Source of the DNA: Bacillaceae bacterium UBA7792
GTDB taxonomy: Bacteria > Bacillota > Bacilli > Bacillales > Cytobacillaceae
Assembly (NCBI GenBank): GCA_002480735.1
Contig: DLCS01000268.1
Coordinates: 31,501 to 95,500 of the forward strand
Direction of reading: 5' to 3'
DNA: 64,000 nt
Below the pieces are notes generated by a model. It was given only the letters and a program-made list of their open reading frames with translations. It was not told where the DNA came from and made no database searches. A program made the position numbers and the translations under genes. Below are positions 17,937 to 29,392 of this stretch, in pieces (position 1 is the stretch's first letter; each line of letters begins with the position of its first letter).

Positions 17937-18086
17937 TTTTGTCACCCCACAATTTTCCACTTCCTGTTAATACAATCTATGCCTACATGAGGAAAAGGTA
18001 TGGACACTAGTGGAAATAATAATGGAATCCAGCCAATTATATTGACGTCTATGGACTAGTCTGATGATTGTTTTCAAGAAAAAAAG

Positions 18087-18137
18087 TTGCAGATACTGTG
18101 ATCTGTTGCTAATATTATTAGTACCAAGTCATAATAA
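18087..18137 (+). promoter_or_regulatory. fabH-fabF promoter with FapR operator
   Basis: TTGCAG (18087-18092), 17 bp, TAATAT (18110-18115). Overlapping and just after the -10 box lies ATTAGTACCAAGTCATAAT (18117-18135), a close match to the FapR operator ATTAGTACC-x-x-GT-x-x-TAAT. FapR senses malonyl-CoA and represses fatty-acid synthesis genes, so this operon should rise when malonyl-CoA accumulates. Confidence 0.9.
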
Positions 18138-18182
18138 TTAGTAATAGAATGAAATAGATGAAAACTTAAAGGAGATGGATAT

Positions 18183-19115
18183 ATGAACGCAGGAGTTATC
18201 GGTATTGGTAGATATCTTCCCGAAAAGGTTGTCACAAACGCTGATTTAGAAAAAATGATGGATACATCTGATGAATGGATAAGAACAAGAACAGGAATTG
18301 AAGAAAGAAGAATTGCAGAGGATGGAATCGATACCTCTGAAATGGCCTATCGCGCTGCACAAAATGCGATTGCAAATGCAGGGATCACAGCGGAGGAAAT
18401 TGGGCTTATTTTAGTAGCGACGGTGACACCGGATACACCTTTCCCATCCGTTTCTTGTATGATTCAGGAAAAATTAGGGGCAATGAATGCCGCCGCCATG
18501 GATATTAGTGCTGCATGCGCTGGTTTCATGTATGGGATGGTGACCGCCAAGCATTTCATTGAAGGTGGTGCCTATAAGTATGTGTTGGTAGTAGGTGTGG
18601 AGAAATTATCGAAAATTACGGATTGGGATGATCGCGGTACAGCCGTGCTGTTTGGAGATGGTGCTGGAGCCGTCATCATGGGTCAGGTATCTGATCATCG
18701 AGGAATCCTCGCATTTGAATTAGGTGCAGACGGAACAGGAGGAAAACACCTCTATCAGGACGAATATATTATTATGAATGGACGGGAGGTTTTTAAATTT
18801 GCCGTTCGTCAAATGGGTGAAAGCAGTGTCAATGTCTTGGAGAAAGCAGGCTTAACAAAGCAGGATGTCGATATGCTTATCCCTCACCAAGCCAATATCC
18901 GGATCATGGAAGCATCTAGACAAAGATTGGATCTGCCGCTTGAGAAGATGTCCAAAACCGTGCATAAATATGGAAATACATCAGCAGCCTCGATTCCTAT
19001 TTCAATTGTTGAGGAGCTGGAGGCAGGAAGAATTAAGGATGATGATGTTCTTGTAATGGTTGGCTTCGGTGGAGGTTTAACCTGGGGGGCAATTGCCTTA
19101 AGATGGGGAAAATAA
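18183..19115 (+). CDS. fabH: 3-oxoacyl-[ACP] synthase III
   Basis: 310 aa, the standard FabH length. The triad is visible: Cys112 in SAACAGF, His in [10 protein letters not shown], and Asn in [11 protein letters not shown]. It condenses acetyl- or branched acyl-CoA with malonyl-ACP to start fatty-acid chains. It is the first gene of fabH-fabF, 68 bp ahead of fabF, under the FapR-type promoter. The ribosome site AAAGGAGATGG precedes the ATG. Confidence 0.96.
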   Translation: MNAGVIGIGRYLPEKVVTNADLEKMMDTSDEWIRTRTGIEERRIAEDGIDTSEMAYRAAQNAIANAGITAEEIGLILVATVTPDTPFPSVSCMIQEKLGAMNAAAMDISAACAGFMYGMVTAKHFIEGGAYKYVLVVGVEKLSKITDWDDRGTAVLFGDGAGAVIMGQVSDHRGILAFELGADGTGGKHLYQDEYIIMNGREVFKFAVRQMGESSVNVLEKAGLTKQDVDMLIPHQANIRIMEASRQRLDLPLEKMSKTVHKYGNTSAASIPISIVEELEAGRIKDDDVLVMVGFGGGLTWGAIALRWGK

Positions 19116-19183
19116 GTAGCTATTTTCCAAAGGCATTGTTGTTTTTTGAAGTATGGGATTTCTAAAGTTAGGAGTTGGGTAAG

Positions 19184-20422
19184 ATGACAAAGCGAAGAGT
19201 TGTTGTAACAGGAGTCGGTGCGGTTACACCACTTGGAAAAGATATTGAAACGACCTGGAAAAGTATTAAAGAAGGGGTTTCGGGAGTCGGTTTTTTAACG
19301 AGGCTAAATCCTGATGACTATCCAGTAAAAGTAGTTGCAGAAGTAAAGGATTTTAATGTTGAAGATTTTATTGACAAGAAAGATGCTAGAAAAATGGACC
19401 GCTTCACCCATTATGCCGTAGCTGCTTCCTTGATGGCGGTAAAGGATGCAGCCTTGCAGATTACAGAAGAGAATTCGCATCGGGTAGGCGTATGGATAGG
19501 TTCTGGAATTGGCGGGATGGAAACCTTTGAAAACCAATTTGAGACCTTTCTCAATAAGGGCTATCGCCGCGTAAGTCCATTTTTTGTCCCGATGATGATA
19601 CCCGATATGGCGACAGGCCAGGTATCGATTACATTAGGGGCAAGGGGATTTAATTCCTGTACCGTAACGGCATGTGCAACGGGCACCAATTCAATTGGTG
19701 ATGCATTTAAAGTGATTCAACGTGGCGACGCCGATGCGATGATTACAGGAGGTACGGAAGCCCCGATTTCAAAAATGTCGATGGCGGGCTTTTGTGCAAA
19801 TAAAGCACTTTCGACGAATCCGAATCCAGAGAAGGCGAGCCGTCCATTTGACTTAAATCGAGACGGATTTGTCATGGGTGAAGGGGCAGGAATTGTTGTC
19901 TTAGAGGAGCTTGAGCATGCACTTGCTAGAGGAGCAAAAATTTATGCGGAAATCGTCGGTTATGGGGCCACGGGAGATGCCTACCATATCACAGCACCGG
20001 CCCCTGGAGGAGAAGGTGGAGCCCGTGCCATGAAGATGGCCATTGCGGATGCTGGCCTAAAGCCAGAAGATATTGCGTATATCAATGCTCATGGGACCAG
20101 CACGGACTATAATGACAAATATGAAACCATGGCGATCAAGGAAGTGTTCGGGGATCATGCCTACAAGCTTGCTGTCAGCTCAACTAAATCAATGACCGGC
20201 CATTTGCTTGGTGCTGCCGGGGGAATTGAAGCGATCTTTACCGTGCTAGCGATGAAGGAATCGATATTACCACCAACGATTAATTATGAAACACCTGATC
20301 CAGAATGTGATCTTGACTATGTACCGAACAAAGCAAGACAGCAGGAAATTAAGACGGCTATAAGCAACTCCTTAGGCTTTGGTGGACATAATGCGACCAT
20401 CGCATTCCGAAAATATGAATGA
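19184..20422 (+). CDS. fabF: 3-oxoacyl-[ACP] synthase II
   Basis: 412 aa from the ATG at 19184, behind AGGAG; an in-frame TTG at 19175 is too close to that site. Catalytic Cys164 in [15 protein letters not shown]; the histidines are in NAHGTST and [11 protein letters not shown]. It elongates acyl-ACP chains with malonyl-ACP. Same operon as fabH; a strong terminator follows. Confidence 0.96.
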   Translation: MTKRRVVVTGVGAVTPLGKDIETTWKSIKEGVSGVGFLTRLNPDDYPVKVVAEVKDFNVEDFIDKKDARKMDRFTHYAVAASLMAVKDAALQITEENSHRVGVWIGSGIGGMETFENQFETFLNKGYRRVSPFFVPMMIPDMATGQVSITLGARGFNSCTVTACATGTNSIGDAFKVIQRGDADAMITGGTEAPISKMSMAGFCANKALSTNPNPEKASRPFDLNRDGFVMGEGAGIVVLEELEHALARGAKIYAEIVGYGATGDAYHITAPAPGGEGGARAMKMAIADAGLKPEDIAYINAHGTSTDYNDKYETMAIKEVFGDHAYKLAVSSTKSMTGHLLGAAGGIEAIFTVLAMKESILPPTINYETPDPECDLDYVPNKARQQEIKTAISNSLGFGGHNATIAFRKYE

Positions 20423-20426
20423 CTGT

Positions 20427-20454
20427 AAAGAACAGGGCCACCTGTTCTTTTTTT
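20427..20454 (+). terminator. Terminator after fabF
   Basis: Stem AAAGAACAGG/CCTGTTCTTT with a 4-nt GCCA loop and a run of seven T. Confidence 0.93.
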
Positions 20455-20501
20455 GCTTGCTAACACACTACTTCTGTTATCTCATCATAGAATGAAAAAA
20501 A

Positions 20502-21269
20502 ATGGAGGTCGAACATTTTGGGGTAATTCGTACGGATGAATGGCTGGAAGAGGATTTTAAAGATCCAAAGAAAATATGTGGGCGTATTTCTGGTGATGCG
20601 AGCCGTTTCTATTCTTATTTACAACAATTCGGCATGTATAAGCCCAATTTGAGAAGCTGGAGCTGCTTTCAGCAGCTGAAGAAGGAAATGGTTTGGGAGC
20701 AGGTGGCACAGCTCCATGAAAAATATCAGAAGAAATGGAACGGACCAGACGTGGATATTTATATATTCCCGATTAGCAGTGGGAGCTTTCTAATGGGAAC
20801 CTCACAGCAAAAAGGGGGTGTTTCCTTTAAAGGTAAATTATTTCTATTTTTGTCTCCCTTCGAGGATAAGAATGAATTAGAGGCACTGTTTATTCATGAG
20901 TATCACCATGTTTGTCGGATTCATAAGCAGAAAAAGGACATAAAGGAATTCTCCTTGCTGGATTCTATCGTATTAGAGGGGCTAGCTGAACATGCTGTAG
21001 AGTATTATTGCGGAAGTAAGTATAAGGCAGCTTGGTGTGATTCCTATTCAGAGGAGGAATTAAAAAAGTACTGGAAGAAGCTGAAGAAAGAAACTCGTCA
21101 GATTAAAAGAGAGAATCCTCTTCATGATCGAATTCTTTTTGGACGAGGAGGATATCCAAGATTATTGGGTTATGCCCTAGGTTACTATATTACGAAAGAC
21201 AATTCAGAAAATAGAAACTTTTCCAGAAAAATAAATTTTTATTCGACGTCCGAAAATTTCATAAATTGA
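20502..21269 (+). CDS. yjaZ: YjaZ-like predicted Zn-dependent protease (DUF2268)
   Basis: 255 aa. The metalloprotease motif HEYHH lies near residue 130, with a downstream glutamate in LEGLAEHAVEYY, as in the DUF2268 family (B. subtilis YjaZ). It is probably cytoplasmic, since no signal peptide is seen. The ATG at 20502 has only an A-run before it and no ribosome site; a good GGAGG lies inside the reading frame, just after this ATG, and the likely conserved start region (GVIRTDEWL) follows it with no start codon in frame. A real unusual start or a one-base error is possible. It sits after fabF as in B. subtilis. Confidence 0.75.
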   Translation: MEVEHFGVIRTDEWLEEDFKDPKKICGRISGDASRFYSYLQQFGMYKPNLRSWSCFQQLKKEMVWEQVAQLHEKYQKKWNGPDVDIYIFPISSGSFLMGTSQQKGGVSFKGKLFLFLSPFEDKNELEALFIHEYHHVCRIHKQKKDIKEFSLLDSIVLEGLAEHAVEYYCGSKYKAAWCDSYSEEELKKYWKKLKKETRQIKRENPLHDRILFGRGGYPRLLGYALGYYITKDNSENRNFSRKINFYSTSENFIN

Positions 21270-21295
21270 AACAATATTATATGTGAATTTTCCTT

Positions 21296-21329
21296 GAAAA
21301 AGCCTGCTATTAAAGGCTTTTTGCTTTTT
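21296..21329 (+). terminator. Terminator after yjaZ
   Basis: Stem AAAAAGCCT/AGGCTTTTT with an 8-nt loop and a T-rich tail. Confidence 0.85.
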
Positions 21330-21365
21330 TTAAAAAAGGGAATTTTATTAACTATTAAAAATATC

Positions 21366-21394
21366 TTGCTATTTTAATAAAATTGTAATAATAT
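21366..21394 (+). promoter_or_regulatory. Predicted SigA promoter of the first peptide-importer operon
   Basis: TTGCTA, 17 bp, TAATAT (21389-21394) in an AT-rich region. The inferred start near 21400 gives a leader of about 150 nt before the TTG start at 21549. I saw no clear operator or hairpin in the leader. Confidence 0.6.
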
Positions 21395-21548
21395 TTTAAT
21401 CATCCAATCGAATTAACTGAATAATTCAAATAACTTAAATTTAATAAGAAAACAAGCCTTCAAGTTATATTCTCTCAGTGTTGAATCAGCATAAAAGGAT
21501 TCAGTGCATGTATGAGATTCACGCTCCGGAGGGGTTAGGAGGATTACT

Positions 21549-22565
21549 TTGAGTGAGCCAGTATTAAAAATAAACCATTTGAAAACTTCCTTTCGAATTA
21601 AGGACGAGTATTTTGCAGCGGTTGACGACGTTTCACTTACAGTGAATAAGAACGAGTTATTAGCGATCGTGGGAGAGTCAGGATGTGGAAAAAGCGCTCT
21701 GGCATTCTCCATTATGAATCTGCACACTCGTGCAAAAATTGAAGGGGAAATTACATTTAAGGGCCAGAATTTAGTCAATTTATCTACAGCTGAATTAAAT
21801 AAGCTGCGTGGGAAGAACATGGGGATGATCTTCCAGGATCCCCTTACTGCTCTTAATCCATTGATGATTATTGGCGATCAAATTGGCGAAATTTTGTTAA
21901 TTCATAACAAAAATATGGCCGTGAATGAGCGAAAGCAGCGTGTTGTTGAGTTATTAACAAAGGTTGGTATTCCTCGTCCAGAACATGTGTATACACAATA
22001 TCCACATGAACTATCGGGTGGGATGAGACAACGGGTAGTTATTGCGATGGCGATTGCTAATAATCCTGAGCTGTTAATAGCGGATGAGCCAACAACCGCA
22101 CTTGATGTAACGATTCAGTCACAAATTCTTGATCTTATTAAGGACTTAAAAGAGGAGTCGCATGCAGGAGTCATTCTCATTACCCATGACTTAGGGGTTG
22201 TCGCAGAAATGGCTGACCGTGTAGCGGTCATGTATGCAGGACAAATCGTTGAAATTGCTGATGTGTATACATTATTTGAGAACCCATTGCATCCTTATAC
22301 AAGATCATTACTGAACTCAGTACCAACGACCAATGAGGAGCAAAGCAAGCTTCATGTGATTCAAGGGGTTGTTCCAGCACTGCAAAATTTACCAAGGGAA
22401 GGCTGTCGTTTCGGTCCGAGAATCCCTTGGATTAAGGAATCAGCGCATGAGAAGAATCCAGTCCTGCATGAAGTAAGTCCTGGACACTTCGTTCGTTGTA
22501 CCTGCTACAAGGATTTTCATTTCCCTCACGAAGACAAGGAGGAAAAGCAGCATGTCATTTCTTGA
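21549..22565 (+). CDS. appD: Oligopeptide ABC importer, ATP-binding subunit (AppD/OppD-like)
   Basis: 338 aa starting at TTG 21549, 6 bp behind GGAGG. ABC ATPase motifs: Walker A GESGCGKS near residue 38, signature LSGGMRQR, Walker B LLIADEPTTALD, and a switch histidine in ITHDLG. The C-terminal oligopeptide-transporter tail includes CRFGPRIPW and CTCYKD; the cysteine spacing resembles the iron-sulfur-type tail seen in OppD/DppD proteins. First gene of D-F-B-C-A; it overlaps the next gene by 14 bp. Confidence 0.9.
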   Translation: MSEPVLKINHLKTSFRIKDEYFAAVDDVSLTVNKNELLAIVGESGCGKSALAFSIMNLHTRAKIEGEITFKGQNLVNLSTAELNKLRGKNMGMIFQDPLTALNPLMIIGDQIGEILLIHNKNMAVNERKQRVVELLTKVGIPRPEHVYTQYPHELSGGMRQRVVIAMAIANNPELLIADEPTTALDVTIQSQILDLIKDLKEESHAGVILITHDLGVVAEMADRVAVMYAGQIVEIADVYTLFENPLHPYTRSLLNSVPTTNEEQSKLHVIQGVVPALQNLPREGCRFGPRIPWIKESAHEKNPVLHEVSPGHFVRCTCYKDFHFPHEDKEEKQHVIS

Positions 22566-23484
22566 AATTGATGATCTAAAGGTTCACTTTCCCATTCGAG
22601 GGGGATTTTTTGGAAGAACTCTTGCTCATGTAAAAGCTGTTGATGGGGTATCATTTTCGATTGAAAAAGGAAAAACATACGGTTTGGTTGGGGAATCCGG
22701 TTCAGGGAAAACAACAACGGGCCGTGCCATCATCGGATTAAATAAGATCACGTCAGGAAGGGTTACCTTTGAAGGAAAGGAAATTACCGACTTACGTCGA
22801 GCGAGTAAGGATTTACGCAGAGATATTCAAATGATTTTTCAGGACCCGTACTCTTCTTTGAATCCGAAGAAGCGAGTCATTGATATTATCGCTGAGCCTC
22901 TTCGAAACTATGAAAAGCTTTCAAAGGCAGAGGAAACGAAGAGAGTTCAGGAGCTCTTAGAGCTTGTTGGATTAAGTCCGGAAAGTATTCTTAAGTACCC
23001 GCATGAATTCTCAGGTGGACAGCGCCAAAGAATCGGAATTGCCCGAGCCATTGCCTTAAAACCAAAGCTAATCATTGCGGACGAGCCTGTTTCAGCACTA
23101 GATGTATCCGTACAGGCACAAGTATTGAATTTTATGCAGGAGATCCAAAAGGAATTAGGACTTACTTATCTATTTATTAGCCATGATCTTGGTGTTATCA
23201 AACATATGTGTGACCATATCGGGATTATGTATAAGGGTAGACATGTTGAATCTGGAACAACAAAGGATATTTTTGAGAACCCGCAGCATATTTACACAAA
23301 GCGACTTGTTGCAGCCATTCCAGATATCAATCCTAGAAACCGCAATGAACAGCTTAAATTCCGTCAAGATGTAAAACAAGAGTATGAGCAGGCATTTGAT
23401 CAATACTTTGATGACGAGGGCTTGGCCTATCCGTTGCAGCCCGTATCTGATACACATCTAGTGGCTTTGCCTGAGAGAGGTTGA
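22552..23484 (+). CDS. appF: Oligopeptide ABC importer, ATP-binding subunit (AppF/OppF-like)
   Basis: 310 aa, ATG behind GGAGG within the end of appD. Walker A GESGSGKT, signature FSGGQRQR, Walker B LIIADEPVSALD. It pairs with AppD to drive import. The tail ends in DTHLVALPER, the short C-terminal domain seen in OppF-type proteins. Translationally coupled to appD; 5 bp before appB. Confidence 0.9.
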   Translation: MSFLEIDDLKVHFPIRGGFFGRTLAHVKAVDGVSFSIEKGKTYGLVGESGSGKTTTGRAIIGLNKITSGRVTFEGKEITDLRRASKDLRRDIQMIFQDPYSSLNPKKRVIDIIAEPLRNYEKLSKAEETKRVQELLELVGLSPESILKYPHEFSGGQRQRIGIARAIALKPKLIIADEPVSALDVSVQAQVLNFMQEIQKELGLTYLFISHDLGVIKHMCDHIGIMYKGRHVESGTTKDIFENPQHIYTKRLVAAIPDINPRNRNEQLKFRQDVKQEYEQAFDQYFDDEGLAYPLQPVSDTHLVALPERG

Positions 23485-23489
23485 TTGCA

Positions 23490-24452
23490 ATGTGGAAATT
23501 TTCTTTACGTCGAATCATTACGATGATTCCGCAAATTATATTGCTTAGTATCGTCGTGTTTATATTAGCAAAGATGATGCCTGGGGATGCTTTAACAGGA
23601 TTGATTGATCCGAATATTGACCCAAGTACCATCGAAGAAAAGCGGGAAGCCCTTGGTCTAAATGACCCGTGGTACGAGCAATATGCCAATTGGATAAGCG
23701 GTGTATTGCACGGGGATTTGGGGCAATCCTTTAAATTTAAGATGCCTGTAAGCGAGCTTGTTTGGCAAAGACTTGTTAATACGTTTTGGCTATCCGTATT
23801 GACCTTAATCATTACTTATTTAATTGCAGTTCCTCTTGGAATTACGAGTGGGCGCTTTCACGACACATGGGCAGACCGAATCATTACAGGATACACCTAT
23901 ATCGGTTTTGCTGCACCATTATTTATCTTTGCGCTCGTTATGCTTTGGATATTTGGTTTTTATTTAGATTGGTTCCCAACAGGTGGAAGTGTTAAGCCAG
24001 GGATAGAGCCTGGAACGCTCGATTATTTTATGAGCAAGGTTTATCACATGTTGTTACCAGCCTTGTCTATGGCATTGATTTCTACTGTATCAACAGTTCA
24101 ATACTTGCGAAGTGAAATCATCGATACGAAGCAGAAGGACTTTATTTTGACTGCAAGAGCAAAAGGGGCTTCTGAATCAAGAGTTTATAATCGCCATATT
24201 TTGAGAAATTCACTGTTACCGATTGCTGCTTTTTTCGGATATGAAATTTCAGGTTTAATCGGGGGCTCGATTTTCATTGAAAATATCTTCGGTTATCCTG
24301 GGATGGGGCAACTATTCTTAAATTCGATTCTTCTTCGTGACTACAGTGTTGTGACAGCGTTAGTATTATTATTCGGAATATTTACTATTCTAGGATCTTT
24401 ACTATCAGATATTGTCTTAAGTATCGTTGACCCGCGTATACGGATTAAATAA
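23490..24452 (+). CDS. appB: Oligopeptide ABC importer, permease AppB/OppB-like
   Basis: 320 aa from the ATG at 23490; a TTG at 23481 overlaps the previous stop. Six membrane helices typical of the first permease: an N-terminal helix in RRIITMIPQIILLSIVVFILAKMMPGD, then the EAA loop DFILTARAKGASESRVYNRHILRNSLLP that docks the ATPase. Forms the channel with AppC. Confidence 0.9.
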   Translation: MWKFSLRRIITMIPQIILLSIVVFILAKMMPGDALTGLIDPNIDPSTIEEKREALGLNDPWYEQYANWISGVLHGDLGQSFKFKMPVSELVWQRLVNTFWLSVLTLIITYLIAVPLGITSGRFHDTWADRIITGYTYIGFAAPLFIFALVMLWIFGFYLDWFPTGGSVKPGIEPGTLDYFMSKVYHMLLPALSMALISTVSTVQYLRSEIIDTKQKDFILTARAKGASESRVYNRHILRNSLLPIAAFFGYEISGLIGGSIFIENIFGYPGMGQLFLNSILLRDYSVVTALVLLFGIFTILGSLLSDIVLSIVDPRIRIK

Positions 24453-24476
24453 GCATCCACAGTGAGGTGATTCAAA

Positions 24477-25391
24477 ATGGAAGAAAAGGTTCAATTAGAT
24501 AAAAATATTGTAACTACGAAAGATGCACCAAAAAGTCCTCCAGGCTGGAAAATCGTGTGGCGGGAAATTGTTCGGGATAAAGTTGCATTTATCTCTTTGA
24601 TTTTTCTAGTCTTATTGATTGTTTCGGTGTATGGCGTTTCTTTTTTCCTCGATCAAGAGGAAATTGTAAAGGTTGATTTATTCTCTATTCACCAGCCGCC
24701 ATCAGAGGAATTTCTGCTTGGAACAGATTACGGTGGACGGGATGTATTCGGTCAATTAATTATCGGTACACGAAATTCACTCTCCATTGGTATATTAGTC
24801 ACTTTGATGACCGGTGTGATTGGGATTATTTATGGATTAATCGCTGGTTACTTTGGTGGAACGATTGATAATATTATGATGCGAATCGTTGATTTCTTCA
24901 TGGTATTGCCGTTCGTGATGATTGTTATCGTCTTCGTGGCGATTGTACCGAAGTATAGTATCCTATCATTTTCATTAATTATGACGGCGTTTTTGTGGAT
25001 GGGAAAAGCAAGGTTAATCCGTTCAAAAGCCTTACAGGAAAAGGAACTGGATTATGTACAAGCATCCAAAACACTTGGTTCTTCTAACTTGAAGATTATT
25101 TTTACCCAAGTGCTGCCAAATTTAAGTTCGATCATCATCGTCTCGATGACATTGAATTTGGCTGCAAACATTGGCTTAGAATCTGGTTTATCCTTCTTGG
25201 GCTTTGGATTCCCAGAAAGCACGCCAAGCTTAGGAACTTTAGTTTCTTATGCGAGAAACCCACAAACTCTTGAATTCAGATGGTGGATTTGGGTACCTGC
25301 ATCATTACTAATTCTAGTATTGATGTTAAGTATAAATAATGTCGGACAAGCGTTAAAGCGCGCGACCGACGCAAAACAAAGAAGAGGTTAA
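24477..25391 (+). CDS. appC: Oligopeptide ABC importer, permease AppC/OppC-like
   Basis: 304 aa with an N-terminal cytosolic stretch, one helix (about 40-60), the LGTDYGGRDVFGQLIIGTRNSL loop characteristic of OppC/DppC proteins, and then five helices with the EAA loop ELDYVQASKTLGSSNLKIIFTQVLPN. Follows appB by 24 bp with a GAGGTG ribosome site. Confidence 0.9.
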   Translation: MEEKVQLDKNIVTTKDAPKSPPGWKIVWREIVRDKVAFISLIFLVLLIVSVYGVSFFLDQEEIVKVDLFSIHQPPSEEFLLGTDYGGRDVFGQLIIGTRNSLSIGILVTLMTGVIGIIYGLIAGYFGGTIDNIMMRIVDFFMVLPFVMIVIVFVAIVPKYSILSFSLIMTAFLWMGKARLIRSKALQEKELDYVQASKTLGSSNLKIIFTQVLPNLSSIIIVSMTLNLAANIGLESGLSFLGFGFPESTPSLGTLVSYARNPQTLEFRWWIWVPASLLILVLMLSINNVGQALKRATDAKQRRG

Positions 25392-25408
25392 AAGGGAGGA
25401 AAAGCAGA

Positions 25409-27286
25409 ATGAAAAAGGCAACATTCAGCAAGCTTCTGTTGGCGTTCTTGCTTGTCTTTTCACTAGTGTTAACCGCTTGTTCTAAAGATGGGGACAAAGC
25501 GAAAGACTCTGGCGACAAAGGCGACAAGAAGACAGAAGAAAAAGAAGATGGATTATACTCCATCGAAGATTTCAGCAATACAAAGACAAATGAAGGAAAA
25601 GCCATTGAGGGCGGAAACCTCAATTATGGGCTAGTATCAGATACTGCATTTGAAGGAACTCTTAACTGGAACTTCTATGATGGCAATCCAGATGCGAAGA
25701 TTCTTGATTGGTTTGACGAACCTCTATTACAATGGGATGTCAACTATGTGTACACAAATGATGGTGCAGCAAGCTATGAAACAGATGCAGAGGTTTCTCC
25801 AGCAGTTCTAGAGAAGCTACCAGCTGAGCAAGCTGCAGAAGTAAAAGAAAATGGTGTAACCATTACATTCAAAATCAGAGACAATGTTAATTGGCACGAT
25901 GGCAAGCCTGTAACTGCTGAGGACTGGGCATTCGCTCATGAAGTAATTGCTAATCCAAAGTATGATGGTGTTCGCTATGGCGATATTACAAATGTTGTTG
26001 GTGTGGAAGAATACCATGACGGAAAAGCAGATTCCATTACTGGTATCGAAGTAATTGACGAGAAAACATTAAAAATCACTTACAAGGAGCAATCTCCATC
26101 TCTACTAACTGGTGGAATTTGGACATATCCACTTGCTAAGCATATTTTTGGTGATATGCCTGTAGATAAAATCTCTTCTTCAAAAGAGGTTCGTGAAAAG
26201 CCAATTGGTTTTGGACCATTCATCGTAGATTCAATCGTACCTGGTGAATCCGTAGTCATGAAGAAAAACGCTGACTACTGGCGCGGTGAGCCGAAGCTTG
26301 ATTCTGTAACAATTAAAGTGGTTAACCCGACTGTTGTTGTTCAAGCGCTTGAAAAAGGTGAAATTGATACGGTTAGCGAATTCCCAGTTGATCAATTTCC
26401 AGCTAATGCGAAAATGTCAAACGTTGAATACTTAGGGGCTATTGACCGTGCCTATACGTATATTGGTTTCAAATTAGGTTCATATGATAAAGAAAACAAA
26501 TCGATTAAGCCAGATCCAAATGCAAAAATGGCTGATGTGAAATTACGCCAAGCAATGTGGCATGCAGTTGATAATGACACTGTTGGTAAGAAGTTCTACC
26601 ATGGATTACGTTGGAATGCGACTACATTAATTCCTCCATCCCATCCAGAATTCCATGATGCAACAAACGAAGGTCGCAAGTATGATCCTGAAAAAGCAAA
26701 GCAATTGCTTGATGAAGCTGGCTACAAAGATGTTGATGGTGACGGAATCCGTGAAGATAAGAACGGTAAACCTTTCGTAATCAACTTTGCTTCTATGTCA
26801 GGTGGCGACACTGCTGAGCCATTAGCAAAATACTATATCCAAGCTTGGAAAGAAGTAGGACTTAATGTAGAATTATTAGATGGCCGTTTACAAGAGTTTA
26901 ACACGTTCTACGATCGTGTTGGACAAGCTGGTGACGACGATCCTGCAGTAGATATTTACCAAGGTGCATGGGGCGTGGGAATTGACGTTGACCCAACAGG
27001 CCTATATGGTAATGTAATGTTCAACTTTTCTCGTTGGCAAAATGACAAAAACGATGAGCTTCTTGCAAAAGGTATTTCAAAAGACGCATTTGATGTAGAA
27101 TATCGTAAAGAAGTATACAATAAGTGGCAACAATTAATGGTAGATGAAGTTCCAGTATTCCCAACTCTATATCGTGCAATTTTAGTTCCGGTCAACAACC
27201 GCGTTCAAAACTATTCGATCGAAGAAGGATGGAATGAAAAACAAGATATTGCTGTAACTTCAGAAAAAGCTCTAAAAGCAAAATAA
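25409..27286 (+). CDS. appA: Peptide-binding lipoprotein of the first importer (AppA/OppA-like)
   Basis: 625 aa. Signal peptide with lipobox LTAC (Cys near residue 24), a lysine/aspartate-rich linker, and then a family 5 solute-binding domain (TFKIRDNVNWHDGKPVTAEDWAFAHE, VDGDGIREDKNGKPF, and a C-terminal WQQLMVDEVPVFPTLYR). The cell-surface receptor delivers peptides to AppBC. In B. subtilis appA lies third in the operon (D-F-A-B-C); here it is last. A good terminator follows. Confidence 0.9.
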   Translation: MKKATFSKLLLAFLLVFSLVLTACSKDGDKAKDSGDKGDKKTEEKEDGLYSIEDFSNTKTNEGKAIEGGNLNYGLVSDTAFEGTLNWNFYDGNPDAKILDWFDEPLLQWDVNYVYTNDGAASYETDAEVSPAVLEKLPAEQAAEVKENGVTITFKIRDNVNWHDGKPVTAEDWAFAHEVIANPKYDGVRYGDITNVVGVEEYHDGKADSITGIEVIDEKTLKITYKEQSPSLLTGGIWTYPLAKHIFGDMPVDKISSSKEVREKPIGFGPFIVDSIVPGESVVMKKNADYWRGEPKLDSVTIKVVNPTVVVQALEKGEIDTVSEFPVDQFPANAKMSNVEYLGAIDRAYTYIGFKLGSYDKENKSIKPDPNAKMADVKLRQAMWHAVDNDTVGKKFYHGLRWNATTLIPPSHPEFHDATNEGRKYDPEKAKQLLDEAGYKDVDGDGIREDKNGKPFVINFASMSGGDTAEPLAKYYIQAWKEVGLNVELLDGRLQEFNTFYDRVGQAGDDDPAVDIYQGAWGVGIDVDPTGLYGNVMFNFSRWQNDKNDELLAKGISKDAFDVEYRKEVYNKWQQLMVDEVPVFPTLYRAILVPVNNRVQNYSIEEGWNEKQDIAVTSEKALKAK

Positions 27287-27296
27287 TTATTTAAAA

Positions 27297-27325
27297 GGAA
27301 AGACTCGTTTTTAACGGGTCTTTTC
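27297..27325 (+). terminator. Terminator after appA
   Basis: Stem AAAGACTCGTT/AACGGGTCTTT (one G-T pair) with a TTT loop and trailing TTT. Confidence 0.85.
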
Positions 27326-27511
27326 TTATGCAATTTTTTCTTGAATTGTGTTCACCGAACTGGTTATGTTCAAAAACATCAATGTTTTAGAAAATCGTAT
27401 TCCTTCTCCATTATTGGATATTTTGGTGGATGATGGGATTTCTGGGAATAAAATTTTTCCTCACTGACAATACTTAGTGACAAACAGGTTAATGAAGTGA
27501 GGGGTAGATTC

Positions 27512-28258
27512 ATGTTATATCTTCATGATGTTTGGGTGAATTGGTTTGAAGGTGAAGAGAATGGATACAATGTTTGTCACTTCCACGAATGGCGTAAGGA
27601 TGATGGAGTCGAACTTCTGGATCAGGTTCCTTTGTTAAAAATATCATCTGTCCTTTTCAATTACATAGAGAATGACTTATCAGAATTACCGCAGCAGCTA
27701 TTAGATGACATCTATCAAAAGGCGTATTTACGGAAAAATCATGAGAGAATCCAGCTCGAATATTGTTTTGTGGCAACGGATGGGGTCGGGATCATTGTGG
27801 TCGATACAATTGGCTATAATATTCCGATTCGAAAAAGCAGACTCATTCCTCGGCAAGAGCAGCTAGTCTATGAAATGATTGAAAGTCATGATCCTATTGA
27901 TTATGAGTTTAATGGTCACTCTCCTATGAAGGAATTTCATATTCTATCACCTGCACCGGAATTAATGCATGGGCTGACGAGGAAGGAGAGGCAGTTAAAG
28001 CAATTATTGTTTATGGCCTTGGACCAGCTAAGGGCCTGCAATAATGCTGCGGAGATCCGTTATTGGTATACAGAATGGAGTCCGGAGCGCTATAAGGAAA
28101 TTCAGGATTTGAATTTTGACCATGCATGGCAACAGCTGTACGAGGAAACGAAATTTGGATGGTCGGGCAAGCATGAACAGTTTTGTGAGAATCTCATTAA
28201 GGGCCAGCCCTTTTTTGAAAAGCTATGGGAAATGGAGCATGGTTCGAAGGTGAATTGA
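27512..28258 (+). CDS. yjbA: YjbA-like conserved protein (UPF0736)
   Basis: 248 aa from the ATG at 27512 behind GAGGGG; an ATG-initiated extension at 27497 would absorb that site. It opens with [31 protein letters not shown] and is rich in aromatic and acidic residues, as in UPF0736. Soluble, function unknown. Neighbour of trpS as in B. subtilis. Confidence 0.85.
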   Translation: MLYLHDVWVNWFEGEENGYNVCHFHEWRKDDGVELLDQVPLLKISSVLFNYIENDLSELPQQLLDDIYQKAYLRKNHERIQLEYCFVATDGVGIIVVDTIGYNIPIRKSRLIPRQEQLVYEMIESHDPIDYEFNGHSPMKEFHILSPAPELMHGLTRKERQLKQLLFMALDQLRACNNAAEIRYWYTEWSPERYKEIQDLNFDHAWQQLYEETKFGWSGKHEQFCENLIKGQPFFEKLWEMEHGSKVN

Positions 28259-28310
28259 ACTAGGAAGAACACCTGGTTTGATTGGTACCCAGATAATAGA
28301 ATAATCAAGC

Positions 28311-28345
28311 AAAAAGGTAACCTTGCAATGTTGGTTACCTTTTTT
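28311..28345. terminator. Bidirectional terminator between yjbA and trpS
   Basis: Stem AAAAAGGTAACC/GGTTACCTTTTT with a 10-nt loop; A-run and T-run on the two sides serve the two convergent genes. Confidence 0.93.
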
Positions 28346-28353
28346 CCGCCGTA

Positions 28354-29361
<1,008 letters not shown>

Positions 29362-29392
29362 CTAATAAATTATACCATTTCCGAAATAAAAT

